Source: Caballeronia choica (GTDB lineage: Bacteria > Pseudomonadota > Gammaproteobacteria > Burkholderiales > Burkholderiaceae). From it: a DNA stretch of 45,924 nucleotides. The notes under the pieces are model-generated. The model worked only from the letters and a program-made list of their open reading frames with translations, made no database searches and was not told the DNA's origin. Below, piece by piece: positions 1 through 7,785 of the stretch. Position 1 is the stretch's first letter, and the number at the start of each line of letters is the position of its first letter. The DNA lies in the NCBI RefSeq assembly GCF_001544535.1, contig NZ_FCON02000062.1, forward strand, positions 1 through 45,924, written 5' to 3'. The translations under genes were made by a program, and so were the position numbers.

Positions 1-13
1 GCTTTCTTTGCTT

Positions 14-39
14 ACTTTCTTTGCAGCAGCAAAGAAAGT
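14..39. repeat. Perfect hairpin, 11-bp arms
   Basis: ACTTTCTTTGC at 14-24 and its exact complement at 29-39 flank a 4-nt loop. This is seen directly. The T/A-rich palindrome lies immediately before the tandem repeat at 44-260. Short intergenic palindromes of this kind are common in Burkholderiaceae genomes. Its role is unknown; a transcription terminator or a dispersed-repeat boundary are both possible. Confidence 0.7.
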
Positions 40-43
40 GAGT

Positions 44-260
44 CCCGCCCCGGACAGGGGCAGAGCTAATAAACCGATAAAAAATCAAGTTCCACAGAAG
101 CCCAGGCGCATCAAACGGTGTAAACAGCCCCAACCCCAAGCGCCAGCAATCATCCATCCCGCCCCGGACAGGGGCAGAGCTAATAAACCACTAAATAATC
201 AAGTTCCACAGAAGCGCATCAAGATCAAACGGCGTACACCCCCAACCCAAGCGCCAGCGA
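44..260. repeat. Two-copy imperfect tandem repeat of about 114 bp
   Basis: Copy 1 (44-157) and copy 2 (158-260) both begin CCCGCCCCGGACAGGGGCAG, continue with the same AGCTAATAAACC block and AATCAAGTTCCACAGAAG, and end with the CCCAAGCGCCAGC block. They differ by small indels and substitutions. Each copy starts with a CCCC...GGGG mini-palindrome. An open frame runs through the repeat on the plus strand, but its product is low-complexity and basic, so I do not call a gene. Confidence 0.75.
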
Positions 261-600
261 TTGTTCGTATCCACGAACATATGTCTTCGCGTACGGTATC
301 TTTATCCCCCGGCTCCCGCTCCGTAGAATTTGAATCATGGAATGGGAGCCTGCAATGAGAGCCTTGATCGAAAGACAACTGTATCAACCGGCCGTCGTCC
401 TGCCGCTCTTGGTCTTGATGCGACTGATGGTCACGCTCGATTTCAATCTCGCGCAAGTCACGCTGGTCGTTGTCGCGAAGGGCTCGCAGTATGTGTTCAA
501 CATGGTATTTCGCCACCGCGACGCCCGCCCGGCGCTTAGCGGCGCGCGCTCGGAACCCCGTGGCGTCTGTCACCGCTGCCACTGCTGAAGAACCGCCCGC
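261..600. other. 340-bp stretch with no convincing gene
   Basis: Short open frames exist on both strands (337-588 plus, 199-582 minus). Neither has a ribosome binding site, a recognisable domain or a composition that clearly marks it as coding. The stretch lies downstream of ppk2, which reads toward it. I see no clear terminator, promoter or RNA gene here. Confidence 0.4.
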
Positions 601-1497
601 TCAATAAATCTCCGGCACGATCATGCTCGCAGGCACGGGCTGCCGCAAATAGTCATCGTTGAATACGCGCGCCGGCAAATCGATCGTCGGATGCTCGATC
701 TCGTGGTACGGCACCTGACCCAGCAAGTGGTGGATGCAATTGAGCCGCGCGCGCTTCTTGTCCACCGCCTGCACCACCCACCAAGGCGCCTCGGGAATGT
801 GCGAGCGCTGCAGCATGACCTCCTTCGCCACCGTGTACGCTTCCCAGCGTCGCCGGCTCTCCAGATCCATCGGGCTCAGCTTCCACTGCTTCAGCGGATC
901 TTCGATACGCGCCTGGAAGCGCACTTCCTGCTCGTCATCGGTGATCGAGAACCAGTACTTGATGATCTGGACGCCGCTTCGCACCAGCATCTTTTCAAAC
1001 TCGGGCACCGAGCGGAAGAACTCCTCGTATTCGTCGTCGGTGCAGAAATTCATCACGCGCTCGACGCCCGCCCGGTTGTACCAGCTTCGATCGAACAGCA
1101 CGATCTCGCCGCCCGCCGGCAATTGCGACACGTAACGCTGGAAATACCATTGCGTGCGCTCGCGATTGTTCGGCGCGGGCAGGGCGGCGACCCGGCACAC
1201 GCGCGGATTGAGCCGCTGCGTGATGCGCTTGATCGCGCCGCCCTTGCCCGCGGCGTCGCGTCCTTCGAAGATCACGACGAGCCGGTGGCCCGTATTGACC
1301 ACCCAGTCCTGCAGCTTGACAAGCTCGCCCTGCAGGCGAAACAGCTCGCGAAAATAGAGCTTGCGCAACTCGCGCGCTTCTTCGGTGAACGCGGACTCGC
1401 CGTCGAGTATGCGATCGTCGAGTTCCATTTCCAGTTCTTCGTCGTAGCTGTCGATCAGGTCTGCTTCGAAGCGGCGCTGCCTGTCTTGCGAAATCAT
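601..1497 (-). CDS. ppk2: Polyphosphate kinase 2 (PPK2 family)
   Basis: PPK2 enzymes transfer phosphate between polyphosphate and nucleotides in the cytoplasm; the substrate class cannot be set from sequence alone. The 298-residue protein has the Walker A-like loop GRDAAGKGG at about residues 79-87 and the lid/Walker B block DRSWYNRAGVE at about 136-146, both hallmarks of single-domain PPK2. The length fits the family. I chose the ATG at 1497 because GGAG lies 7 nt upstream; the frame stays open to 1581 but the extra residues look non-coding. The gene is single and divergent from the DUF1223 gene. Confidence 0.93.
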   Translation of the reverse strand: MISQDRQRRFEADLIDSYDEELEMELDDRILDGESAFTEEARELRKLYFRELFRLQGELVKLQDWVVNTGHRLVVIFEGRDAAGKGGAIKRITQRLNPRVCRVAALPAPNNRERTQWYFQRYVSQLPAGGEIVLFDRSWYNRAGVERVMNFCTDDEYEEFFRSVPEFEKMLVRSGVQIIKYWFSITDDEQEVRFQARIEDPLKQWKLSPMDLESRRRWEAYTVAKEVMLQRSHIPEAPWWVVQAVDKKRARLNCIHHLLGQVPYHEIEHPTIDLPARVFNDDYLRQPVPASMIVPEIY

Positions 1498-1669
1498 GGT
1501 GAGCTCCGTTGACGTTCTGGCGCACGCGGCGCGGGTCCGGCGGGGACGGCCGATTATCCGGGTCAAGCGTTTCAAATTCATGACGAACGCGGTCTGCGAG
1601 CGCGATTATTGTAATTTTCCGCGCGTCCGGACGACAAAGCAGTATCCCATTCCAAAAGCAGGAGCACAC

Positions 1670-2446
1670 ATGCGAGCTTCCCTCATCCGCCATCTGGCCT
1701 GCGCGCTCATGGCCGTCAGCGCCTGGCCCGCACTCGCGGGCGTCTGCGCGGCGACGAGCCCCGCGCATCGCGTGGCGCTCGTCGAGCTGTACACGAGCGA
1801 AGGCTGCAGCAGTTGCCCGCCCGCCGACCGCTGGCTGAGCCAGTTCGATCGCGCGCGTCAGAGCGATGCCGCCGTGCCGCTCGCGCTCCATGTCGACTAC
1901 TGGGACAGCCTCGGCTGGAAGGACCGTTTCGCGCAGCCGGCCTTCACCGGCCGGCAGCAGCGCCTGTCGAACGTGGGCGGCCAGCGCGTCGTCTACACGC
2001 CGGAGGTGTTCGTCGCGGGCCGCGAGTTGCGCGACTGGTCGGACGCTTCGAGCGTCGATGCACGCGTGAAGCGCATGAACGCCGAGGCGCCGCTCGCCGA
2101 TATCCGCATCGAAACGAGCACGGCCGCGACGGGCAGGCTCGCGTTCGATGCCGAGTTCGCCGCGCGTCCGAAGCTTCCCGCCGAGGCTGTCGCGTATGCC
2201 GCCGTCGTCGAAAGCGGGCTGCAAAGCCAGGTGCAGGCCGGCGAAAACCAGGGCGCGCTGCTGCACCATGACCGCGTGGTGCGTCGCTGGATCGGGCCCG
2301 TGCGCATCGTGGACGGTCATGCGAAAGTTTCGGGGGAATACGCGAAGGAGGCGTCGGCGAACGTGCGCTATAGCGTCGTCGCGTTCGTCGAGAATTCCGC
2401 GACGGGCGAGGTGTTGCAGGTGGCGGAAGCGGGATGCGGGGGGTGA
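1670..2446 (+). CDS. Secreted DUF1223 (thioredoxin-like) protein
   Basis: The 258-residue protein begins with a signal peptide: a basic start, a hydrophobic stretch and an Ala-rich cleavage region by about residue 25. The motif TSEGCSSCPPAD follows at about residues 42-53, the conserved CxxC-containing signature of DUF1223, a thioredoxin-fold family of unknown function. Export to the periplasm is inferred. The start is the ATG at 1670 with an AGGAG-type site just upstream; the frame is open further upstream but without a better start. It is the first plus-strand gene after ppk2. Confidence 0.85.
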   Translation: MRASLIRHLACALMAVSAWPALAGVCAATSPAHRVALVELYTSEGCSSCPPADRWLSQFDRARQSDAAVPLALHVDYWDSLGWKDRFAQPAFTGRQQRLSNVGGQRVVYTPEVFVAGRELRDWSDASSVDARVKRMNAEAPLADIRIETSTAATGRLAFDAEFAARPKLPAEAVAYAAVVESGLQSQVQAGENQGALLHHDRVVRRWIGPVRIVDGHAKVSGEYAKEASANVRYSVVAFVENSATGEVLQVAEAGCGG

Positions 2447-2500
2447 AGCGAATCCATCGGTAGAATGGGCCGTCCATCTTCTAACGATACGACCGACACG

Positions 2501-3433
2501 ATGACCGACCCGAAGCACACCGCCATCCCGAGTTTCGACGAACACGACACGGCGCGCCTCCTGCCCTACGAGCGTCTCGTGGCGACGCTCGAAGCCACGA
2601 TGCTCGATTACGCCGACGGCCGGATCGTGAGCCCCGAGCGCATGGTCGTACCGCTTGCTCACGGCGCCGTCATGCTCTCGATGCCCGCGAGCGCGAGCGA
2701 TCTCGCGATGCACAAGCTCGTGAACGTATGTCCGCGCAATCGCGCGCTCGGCCTGCCGACGATCCACGGGCAGGTGACCGCGTTCGACGCCTCGACCGGC
2801 GTGCCGCAATTCATGCTCGACGGCCCGACGGTGACGGGCCGCCGCACGGCCGCCGTGACAATGCTGGGCATTCGGTGCTTGTCGGGTAACGCGCCGTCCG
2901 AGGTGCTCGTCATCGGCACGGGCAAGCAGGCGCACCATCACGTCGAGGCGTTGGCGAGCCTCTATCCGGCGGCGCGCATCAGCGTGCTCGGCTCGCAGCC
3001 TGCCCGCGCCGATGCGTTTTGCGCGGCGCACCGGGCGCTGTCGGCGAACCTCGTGCCGCTCGCATCGGCCGACATCCCTGATTCGGCCGACGTCGTCATC
3101 ACGACGACCACCAGCAAGACGCCCGTCTACACGCTCGCGCCGAAGCCGGGGCGACTCGTGATCGGCGTCGGCGCGTTCACGCCGGATGCGGCGGAAATCG
3201 CGGCATCGACGATTCTCGCGAGCGATGTCTTCGTCGACGATGCGGCCGGCGCGCGGCACGAAGCCGGCGACCTGATCCTGGCGGGCATCGACTGGAACGA
3301 CGTGCAACCGCTGTCGAGCGTGCTGCGCAAGACGGCGCGCATTACGCGGCCGGTCGTGCTAAAGACCGTCGGATGCGCGGCGTGGGACCTTGCCGCTTGC
3401 CGGGTCGCGCGGGACGTTTTATCGGAGGAATAG
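2501..3433 (+). CDS. Delta1-pyrroline-2-carboxylate / piperideine-2-carboxylate reductase (OCD/mu-crystallin family)
   Basis: This is an NAD(P)H-dependent imine reductase of the ornithine cyclodeaminase/mu-crystallin superfamily. Close relatives reduce pyrroline-2-carboxylate to L-proline or piperideine-2-carboxylate to L-pipecolate in hydroxyproline or D-lysine catabolism. The 310-residue protein shows the substrate-site Lys (HKLVN, about residue 72), TGRRTAA (about 112-118) and a Rossmann VIGTGKQA loop (about 137-144). The ATG at 2501 is preferred; another in-frame ATG is 12 codons upstream and neither has a strong ribosome site. The exact substrate is inferred from the family. No proline-catabolic genes adjoin it. 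Confidence 0.82.
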   Translation: MTDPKHTAIPSFDEHDTARLLPYERLVATLEATMLDYADGRIVSPERMVVPLAHGAVMLSMPASASDLAMHKLVNVCPRNRALGLPTIHGQVTAFDASTGVPQFMLDGPTVTGRRTAAVTMLGIRCLSGNAPSEVLVIGTGKQAHHHVEALASLYPAARISVLGSQPARADAFCAAHRALSANLVPLASADIPDSADVVITTTTSKTPVYTLAPKPGRLVIGVGAFTPDAAEIAASTILASDVFVDDAAGARHEAGDLILAGIDWNDVQPLSSVLRKTARITRPVVLKTVGCAAWDLAACRVARDVLSEE

Positions 3434-3512
3434 CGGCGGTCTCAAATCGATTCGTCGTCTGGAATGCTCCTTGCTATCTTCCGGACCATGTTGCTTTAAT
3501 CCGGACTAAACG

Positions 3513-3794
3513 ATGAACAGTCGACAAGACAGCAAGTGGGCATCTTCACCAGCCGCATCCTGGGCCGCAGCGCCCGCGGAGCGGGCGGCACCGCCGGCCG
3601 CGTACTTCATCTCCGTGCTTGAACTCGCGACCGGCGAAAAGCTCGGCAACGACGAGCGCCTGCGCGCCGTTGCGATGCTCGAAGCGCATTTCGGCGCGGG
3701 ACGGCCAAGGACGTTGTCGGAGGCGGTGCGCATCTGCGCGGGCGCCATCGATTCGTCGACATTGCAGCGCATGGCACGCGGCGCCAAGGCGTAG
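3513..3794 (+). CDS. Small hypothetical protein, 93 aa
   Basis: The Ala-rich N-terminus (residues 1-30) is followed by a more complex segment, VLELATGEKLGNDERLRAVA and onward, that looks like a folded helical domain. I prefer this strand because the opposite frame (3506-3787) gives a less protein-like sequence. It lies 79 nt after the reductase gene and converges on the phosphatase gene at 3837. I do not recognise a family. Confidence 0.6.
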   Translation: MNSRQDSKWASSPAASWAAAPAERAAPPAAYFISVLELATGEKLGNDERLRAVAMLEAHFGAGRPRTLSEAVRICAGAIDSSTLQRMARGAKA

Positions 3795-3836
3795 GTTTTT
3801 CAAGCGCCGGTACATAACGGGTTCAACTGTTCGTTA

Positions 3837-4391
3837 TCAGCCTGCATTTACACGCAGGCGCCAGATCGTCTCGCCGCGCGTGAGCACGAGCGACGACAGC
3901 GGTTCGAAATCCATCGCATAGACCGACGCGAGCGGCGCGTTCAGCACGCGTGCAAGCGCGACCTTGACGAGAATCGCGTGCGTGACGATGACGTACGGGC
4001 CGCCGTGCGTGTACCGGTCGAGGGCGGCCATCACGCGTGCAGCCAGCGCTTCCAGGCTTTCACCGCCATGCGGCGCGCTCGCCGGCTCCGATAGCCACGC
4101 CGCAAGCCCCTGCGGATCTTCGTCGTGCACATCGCGAATCGCGCGGCCGCGCCAGTGTCCGTAGTTGAGGTCGTCGAATGACCGGTCGATGGCGGGACTC
4201 GCGTCGAAGCACGCCGCCGTTTCGCGCGCGGCACGCGCCGGACTTGTCACCACATGCCGCTGCGTTCCGCCGAAGCGAGCCGCGAGATGAGCGCACGCGG
4301 CGGCATCGATCGGATCGTCGCCCGACGGGAACCTGCCCGCTTTCATCGCGTGCGTGGCGGCGTGGCATAACAAAGTGAGTTCGGTGGTCAT
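3837..4391 (-). CDS. cobC: Histidine phosphatase, CobC-like (putative alpha-ribazole phosphatase)
   Basis: Alpha-ribazole phosphatase removes the phosphate from alpha-ribazole-5'-phosphate in nucleotide-loop assembly of cobalamin. The 184-residue protein has the histidine-phosphatase fold: LLCHAATHA at the N-terminus, a conserved SPARAARET segment, LNYGHWRG, HGGES and VTHAILVKVAL. The usual catalytic RHG reads CHA, so the nucleophilic His is kept but the preceding Arg is Cys. The start is the ATG at 4391. Its place next to the cobalt transporter and cob operons supports the CobC role; this is inference from context. Confidence 0.72.
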   Translation of the reverse strand: MTTELTLLCHAATHAMKAGRFPSGDDPIDAAACAHLAARFGGTQRHVVTSPARAARETAACFDASPAIDRSFDDLNYGHWRGRAIRDVHDEDPQGLAAWLSEPASAPHGGESLEALAARVMAALDRYTHGGPYVIVTHAILVKVALARVLNAPLASVYAMDFEPLSSLVLTRGETIWRLRVNAG

Positions 4392-4439
4392 CGTGTGAAT
4401 GGTCGTTCGATGCTTTACTTTGCCGTCGATCATCTTAGA

Positions 4440-4560
4440 ATGGCAAGCTTGCAGTGCGAGGAAGTCGGTGAAAACCCGGCACGGTCGCGCCACTGTGAGC
4501 GGTTGTGCCGGAAGAGGCATGCCCGCGAGTCAGACCCCCGCTGCATCCTTCCCTCGTCTA
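4440..4560 (+). promoter_or_regulatory. Cobalamin riboswitch upstream of cbtB
   Basis: The leader contains GAAGTCGGTGAAAACCCGGC, then the B12 box GCCACTGTGA (4489-4498) and the 3' element GCGAGTCAGACC (about 4525-4536). These are diagnostic for the compact cobalamin riboswitch class. It lies 30-150 nt before the cbtB start codon, and control of CbtAB cobalt transporters by B12 riboswitches is established. High coenzyme B12 is expected to switch the genes off. Confidence 0.88.
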
Positions 4561-4588
4561 TCGGGACGCGTCTTCCCTGGAGAATCAC

Positions 4589-4816
4589 ATGATCGCATCG
4601 GCCCATTCCGCTGCCCCGGTTTCGCCCGCAAACGATGCACCCGTACCCATTCCGGTGCGTGAAGTGCTGCCTTGGGCCATTTTCATCGGCCTGATCCTGC
4701 TGATCGCAATCTATTTCGTCGGCGCGGAGCAGGGCGCGACATCGATCTTCTCGGGCATGTACATTCATGAGTTCGTCCACGACGGTCGCCATCTGCTCGG
4801 CTTTCCCTGTCACTGA
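4589..4816 (+). CDS. cbtB: Cobalt transporter subunit CbtB
   Basis: The 75-residue protein has one membrane helix (about residues 28-46, PWAIFIGLILLIAIYFVGA) and a His-rich C-terminal tail (HEFVHDGRHLLGFPCH) typical of CbtB, the small partner of CbtA. The ATG at 4589 has GGAGA 5-9 nt upstream. It is the first gene behind the riboswitch and lies 9 nt before cbtA. Together they are predicted to import cobalt for corrin synthesis. Confidence 0.9.
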   Translation: MIASAHSAAPVSPANDAPVPIPVREVLPWAIFIGLILLIAIYFVGAEQGATSIFSGMYIHEFVHDGRHLLGFPCH

Positions 4817-4825
4817 GGACGCACC

Positions 4826-5596
4826 ATGATTCGCAATCTCCTGATACGCGGCATGATCGCGGGACTGGTCGCGGGCCTCATCGGCTTTGGCTTTGCGCGG
4901 ACATTCGGCGAACCGTCGGTCGCGCGCGCGATCGCTTTCGAGGCGGCGCATGAACATGCGCACGAGCATGCGCAAAGTGGTGTCGATTCGACGCAAGCGG
5001 CCCACAGTGACGACGAGGAACTCGTGAGCCGCGATACGCAGGCGGGCCTCGGTTTGCTGACGGGCGTAGCGGCGTTCGGCACTGCGCTGGGCGGCCTGTT
5101 CTCGCTCGTGTTCGCGTTCGCTTACGGACGGCTCGGGGCGCTGCGCGCGCGGGGGACGTCCGCACTGCTTGCGCTCTTCGGCTTCGTGAGTGTCGCGGTC
5201 GTGCCGTTCCTCAAGTACCCGCCGAATCCGCCGGCCATCGGCAATCCCGATACGATCGGCCCTCGCACCGCGCTTTTCTTCGGCATGGTCGCGATTTCGA
5301 TCGCGGCGGCGCTGCTCGCCGTCTGGCTGCAACGGCGCTTGCAGAAGCAGCATGGCGCATGGAACGCGACGCTCGTGGCGGGCGCTGCGTATATCGTGTT
5401 GGTCGCGTTCACGGACTTTGCGATGCCTTCCGTCGACGAAGTGCCGGCGGATTTCTCGGCTACGCTGTTGTGGAATTTCCGCGTGACGGCGGTTGGGATT
5501 CAGGCGCTGTTGTGGACGACGCTCGGTCTCTTGTTTGGCGCGCTCGCCGCGCGGGAATTGGAGCGGGTTCCGGCCAGGCGCATGGCGCAGGCTTAG
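4826..5596 (+). CDS. cbtA: Cobalt transporter subunit CbtA
   Basis: The 256-residue inner-membrane protein has about five hydrophobic helices: at about residues 5-25, 75-95, 105-130, 150-170 and 225-245. A His-rich loop, EAAHEHAHEHAQ, lies after the first helix and probably gathers metal. This layout matches CbtA, the predicted cobalt permease found under B12-riboswitch control. It follows cbtB directly and ends just before a stem-loop terminator at 5622-5648. Confidence 0.9.
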   Translation: MIRNLLIRGMIAGLVAGLIGFGFARTFGEPSVARAIAFEAAHEHAHEHAQSGVDSTQAAHSDDEELVSRDTQAGLGLLTGVAAFGTALGGLFSLVFAFAYGRLGALRARGTSALLALFGFVSVAVVPFLKYPPNPPAIGNPDTIGPRTALFFGMVAISIAAALLAVWLQRRLQKQHGAWNATLVAGAAYIVLVAFTDFAMPSVDEVPADFSATLLWNFRVTAVGIQALLWTTLGLLFGALAARELERVPARRMAQA

Positions 5597-5621
5597 GCTT
5601 AGGCGTTAAACAACTCCCCAC

Positions 5622-5648
5622 AAGGCGGTCAGCCGAACCGCCTTTTTT
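5622..5648. terminator. Intrinsic terminator shared by cbtA and the DUF1289 gene
   Basis: AAGGCGGT (5622-5629) pairs with ACCGCCTT (5637-5644) across a 7-nt loop and is followed by a T run on the plus strand. It terminates cbtBA. The minus-strand DUF1289 gene ends inside the structure (stop at 5629-5631), so the hairpin may serve both convergent units. Confidence 0.8.
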
Positions 5649-5883
5649 CATGGCGCTCGATGAGCGTAGGAAAGAGCGCAACCTTCCTTTCATCGTCCAT
5701 CGTTTTCCATGCCTTGATCTCTTCGCGGTTTCTGAAGCAGCCTTCGCAAAATCCCGTTGATTGATCGAGCCGGCACACGTTCGTGCAGGGAGAGCCGACT
5801 GGCTGCTGCGATTTCGCGCGCTCGATCGTGAAGGCGAGTTCGAGCGGTGGCTCGATGTTCAATGTCGTTGTTGTCGTTGTCAT
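5629..5883 (-). CDS. DUF1289 family small Cys-rich protein
   Basis: The 84-residue protein contains PCTNVC-RLDQSTGFCEGC (residues 32-49), the four-Cys signature of DUF1289, which suggests bound metal (zinc or an Fe-S centre; inferred). The ATG overlaps the cobB stop codon by 4 nt (ATGA), so it is the last gene of the cobA-cobE-cobO-cobB unit and probably translationally coupled. No function is established for the family. A Thr-rich N-terminus (MTTTTTT) is unusual but the reading frame is clear. Confidence 0.82.
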   Translation of the reverse strand: MTTTTTTLNIEPPLELAFTIERAKSQQPVGSPCTNVCRLDQSTGFCEGCFRNREEIKAWKTMDDERKVALFPTLIERHEKRRFG

Positions 5884-7178
5884 AGCGGTTCGCCGCGAAA
5901 GAGCGCGGCGGTTGCAGCCGGATTCGACGGCCAATATGTATGCATGTACGTCGCGGCGACTCGTCCGTGACGATATAGCGCTTCGCCCGGCGCGCCGGTC
6001 GTCGCGTGCGTGGCGGCAAGGTGCGGCTGCATGGGCGTCGTCATCGTCGAGTAGTGGAACGTGTGGCCCGTGGCGATGCCGTGCGACGTGTCGATGCGCT
6101 GCATCGCGAGGCGCGCGAGGCGGGGCTGCATCGCCGCGTCGCCGGGGAGGACGCCGAGCATCGCGTGCCGCGTGCCGTCGACGGTCGTCAGCGAATCGAG
6201 CAGGTACAGCATGCCGCCGCATTCGGCGACGACCGCCCGGCCGCTCTCGACGTGCACGCCGATCGAAGCGGCCGTGCGTGCGTTGTTCGCGAGCGTCGCC
6301 GCATGCAGTTCGGGGTAGCCGCCGGGAAGATAGAGCGCATCGCTATGGTCGGGCACGGGTTCGTCGGCGAGCGGCGAGAACGTGCTGATGCGCGCGCCCA
6401 TCGCTTGCAGCAGATCGACGTTCGCCGGATAGATGAACGAAAACGCGGCATCGCGCGCGACCGCGATGTGCACGCCTTCGAGCAGACGCGGCGGCCTGGC
6501 CGGCGCCTCTTCCTCGAACTGCACGGCGGGCGGCAGGTCGCGCAACGCAGTCTCGCCGATGGCGTCGGCGGCGCGCTCCAGACGCGCGTCGAGGTCGGCG
6601 ATTTCCGCGGCCTGCGTCAGGCCGAGATGACGATCGGGCAGCGCGATAGCATCGGCGTTCGACAAGTGGCCGCAATAGCGCAAGCCTTCGGGAATGGCTT
6701 CGCTCAACATTTGCGCATGCCGTGCCGATGCCACGCGATTCGCGAGCACGCCATGAAACGGCACGTCGGGACGATAACGCGCAAGCCCGAACGCGAGCGC
6801 GCCGAAGGTCTGCGCCATGCCGTGCGCGCCGATCACGGCCAGCACCGGGACGCCGAACGTGGCCGCGAGATCGGCGCTGCTCGGCGTGCCGTCGAAGAGG
6901 CCCATCACGCCTTCGATCAGGATCAGGTCGGCATCGCGGGCGGCCTCGGCGAGCAGCGCCCGGCATGCCTCCACGCCCACCATCCACAGATGCAGCGAAT
7001 ACACCGGCGACCCCGACGCGCGTTCGAGAATCATCGGATCGAGGAAGTCGGGCCCGGTCTTGAAGACGCACACGCGCCGTCCGAGCCGCGCGTGATGGCG
7101 CGCGAGCGCGGCGGTGACAGTCGTCTTGCCCTGATGCGAGGCGGGCGCGCTGATGAAGAGAGCGGGGCAGGCGCGCAT
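5880..7178 (-). CDS. cobB: Cobyrinate a,c-diamide synthase CobB
   Basis: CobB amidates the a and c side chains using glutamine and ATP; in the aerobic route the substrate is hydrogenobyrinate. The N-terminal synthetase domain opens with the P-loop SAPASHQGKTT (about residues 10-20) and carries GPDFLDP. The C-terminal class I glutamine amidotransferase domain has the nucleophile Cys in VVAECGGMLYL (about residue 320) and a late His/Tyr-rich segment. About 432 residues is normal for the family. I chose the ATG at 7178; a GTG at 7196, with AAGG upstream, would overlap cobO by 14 nt. The stop overlaps the DUF1289 ATG. Confidence 0.93.
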   Translation of the reverse strand: MRACPALFISAPASHQGKTTVTAALARHHARLGRRVCVFKTGPDFLDPMILERASGSPVYSLHLWMVGVEACRALLAEAARDADLILIEGVMGLFDGTPSSADLAATFGVPVLAVIGAHGMAQTFGALAFGLARYRPDVPFHGVLANRVASARHAQMLSEAIPEGLRYCGHLSNADAIALPDRHLGLTQAAEIADLDARLERAADAIGETALRDLPPAVQFEEEAPARPPRLLEGVHIAVARDAAFSFIYPANVDLLQAMGARISTFSPLADEPVPDHSDALYLPGGYPELHAATLANNARTAASIGVHVESGRAVVAECGGMLYLLDSLTTVDGTRHAMLGVLPGDAAMQPRLARLAMQRIDTSHGIATGHTFHYSTMTTPMQPHLAATHATTGAPGEALYRHGRVAATYMHTYWPSNPAATAALFRGEPL

Positions 7179-7182
7179 CGGC

Positions 7183-7785
7183 TCAGAACTCGACACCGCG
7201 TTGCGCCTTCACGCCCTGTTCACGATAAGGATGCTTCACGAGCCGCATCTCGGTGACGAGATCGGCGGCTTCGATCAGGGCATCGGGCGCATGGCGCCCG
7301 GTGACGACCACATGCATCGCGGCGGGCCGCGCCTTCAGCACGGCGAGCACTTCATCGAGCGGCAAATATTCGTACTTCAGCACGGCATTCAGTTCGTCGA
7401 GCACGACCATCTGGTACTCGCCGCTTTCGATCATCTTGCGCGCCGCGTCCCAGCCCTTGCGGGCGGTGGCGATATCAGCCTCGCGATTCTGCGTGTTCCA
7501 GGTGTAGCCGTCGCCCATCGTGATGAAGTCGCAATTGGCGATGGCGGCGAGGAAATCGCGCTCGGAAGTATGCAACGCGCCCTTGATGAACTGCACGACG
7601 CCAAGCTTCATGCCGTGGCCGAGCACGCGCACGGCCATGCCGAACGCGGCCGTCGTCTTGCCCTTGCCGTTGCCGGTGTTGACGATCAGGAGGCCCTTCT
7701 CGTGATCGGCGGCGGCCTGCTTCTTCTCGTGGCCTTCCTTGCGGCGTTGCGCCATGCGCAGATGGGATTCGGGATCGGTTTTCAT
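7183..7785 (-). CDS. cobO: Cob(I)yrinic acid a,c-diamide adenosyltransferase CobO
   Basis: CobO (CobA/BtuR type) attaches the 5'-deoxyadenosyl group from ATP to the reduced cobalt. The 200-residue protein has the unusual P-loop GNGKGKTT at residues 38-45, a basic N-terminus (residues 10-30), VVLDELNAVLKYEYL and the terminal TGRHAP...DLVTEM region typical of the family. The ATG overlaps the cobE stop by 4 nt, and the stop lies 4 nt before the chosen cobB start. Production of the adenosyl cofactor fits the nearby eutBC genes, which need it. Confidence 0.95.
   Translation of the reverse strand: MKTDPESHLRMAQRRKEGHEKKQAAADHEKGLLIVNTGNGKGKTTAAFGMAVRVLGHGMKLGVVQFIKGALHTSERDFLAAIANCDFITMGDGYTWNTQNREADIATARKGWDAARKMIESGEYQMVVLDELNAVLKYEYLPLDEVLAVLKARPAAMHVVVTGRHAPDALIEAADLVTEMRLVKHPYREQGVKAQRGVEF

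Noticed and set aside
1-260. CRISPR array
   Set aside because: Only two long imperfect units without spacer structure; no cas genes in the window.
8-358. 116-residue plus-strand frame through the tandem repeat
   Set aside because: Its sequence is just the repeat translated twice, low in complexity and very basic.
199-582. 127-residue frame on the minus strand and overlapping 83-residue frame on the plus strand
   Set aside because: Neither has a ribosome site, a known domain or a coding-like composition, and each is the antisense of the other.
995-3307. 770-residue open frame on the minus strand across three plus-strand genes
   Set aside because: It is an Arg-rich antisense shadow in GC-rich DNA; the clear families (PPK2, DUF1223, reductase) lie in other frames.
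3506-3787. Minus-strand 93-residue frame opposite the small hypothetical gene
   Set aside because: The plus-strand frame has the more protein-like sequence and fits the strand of its neighbour.
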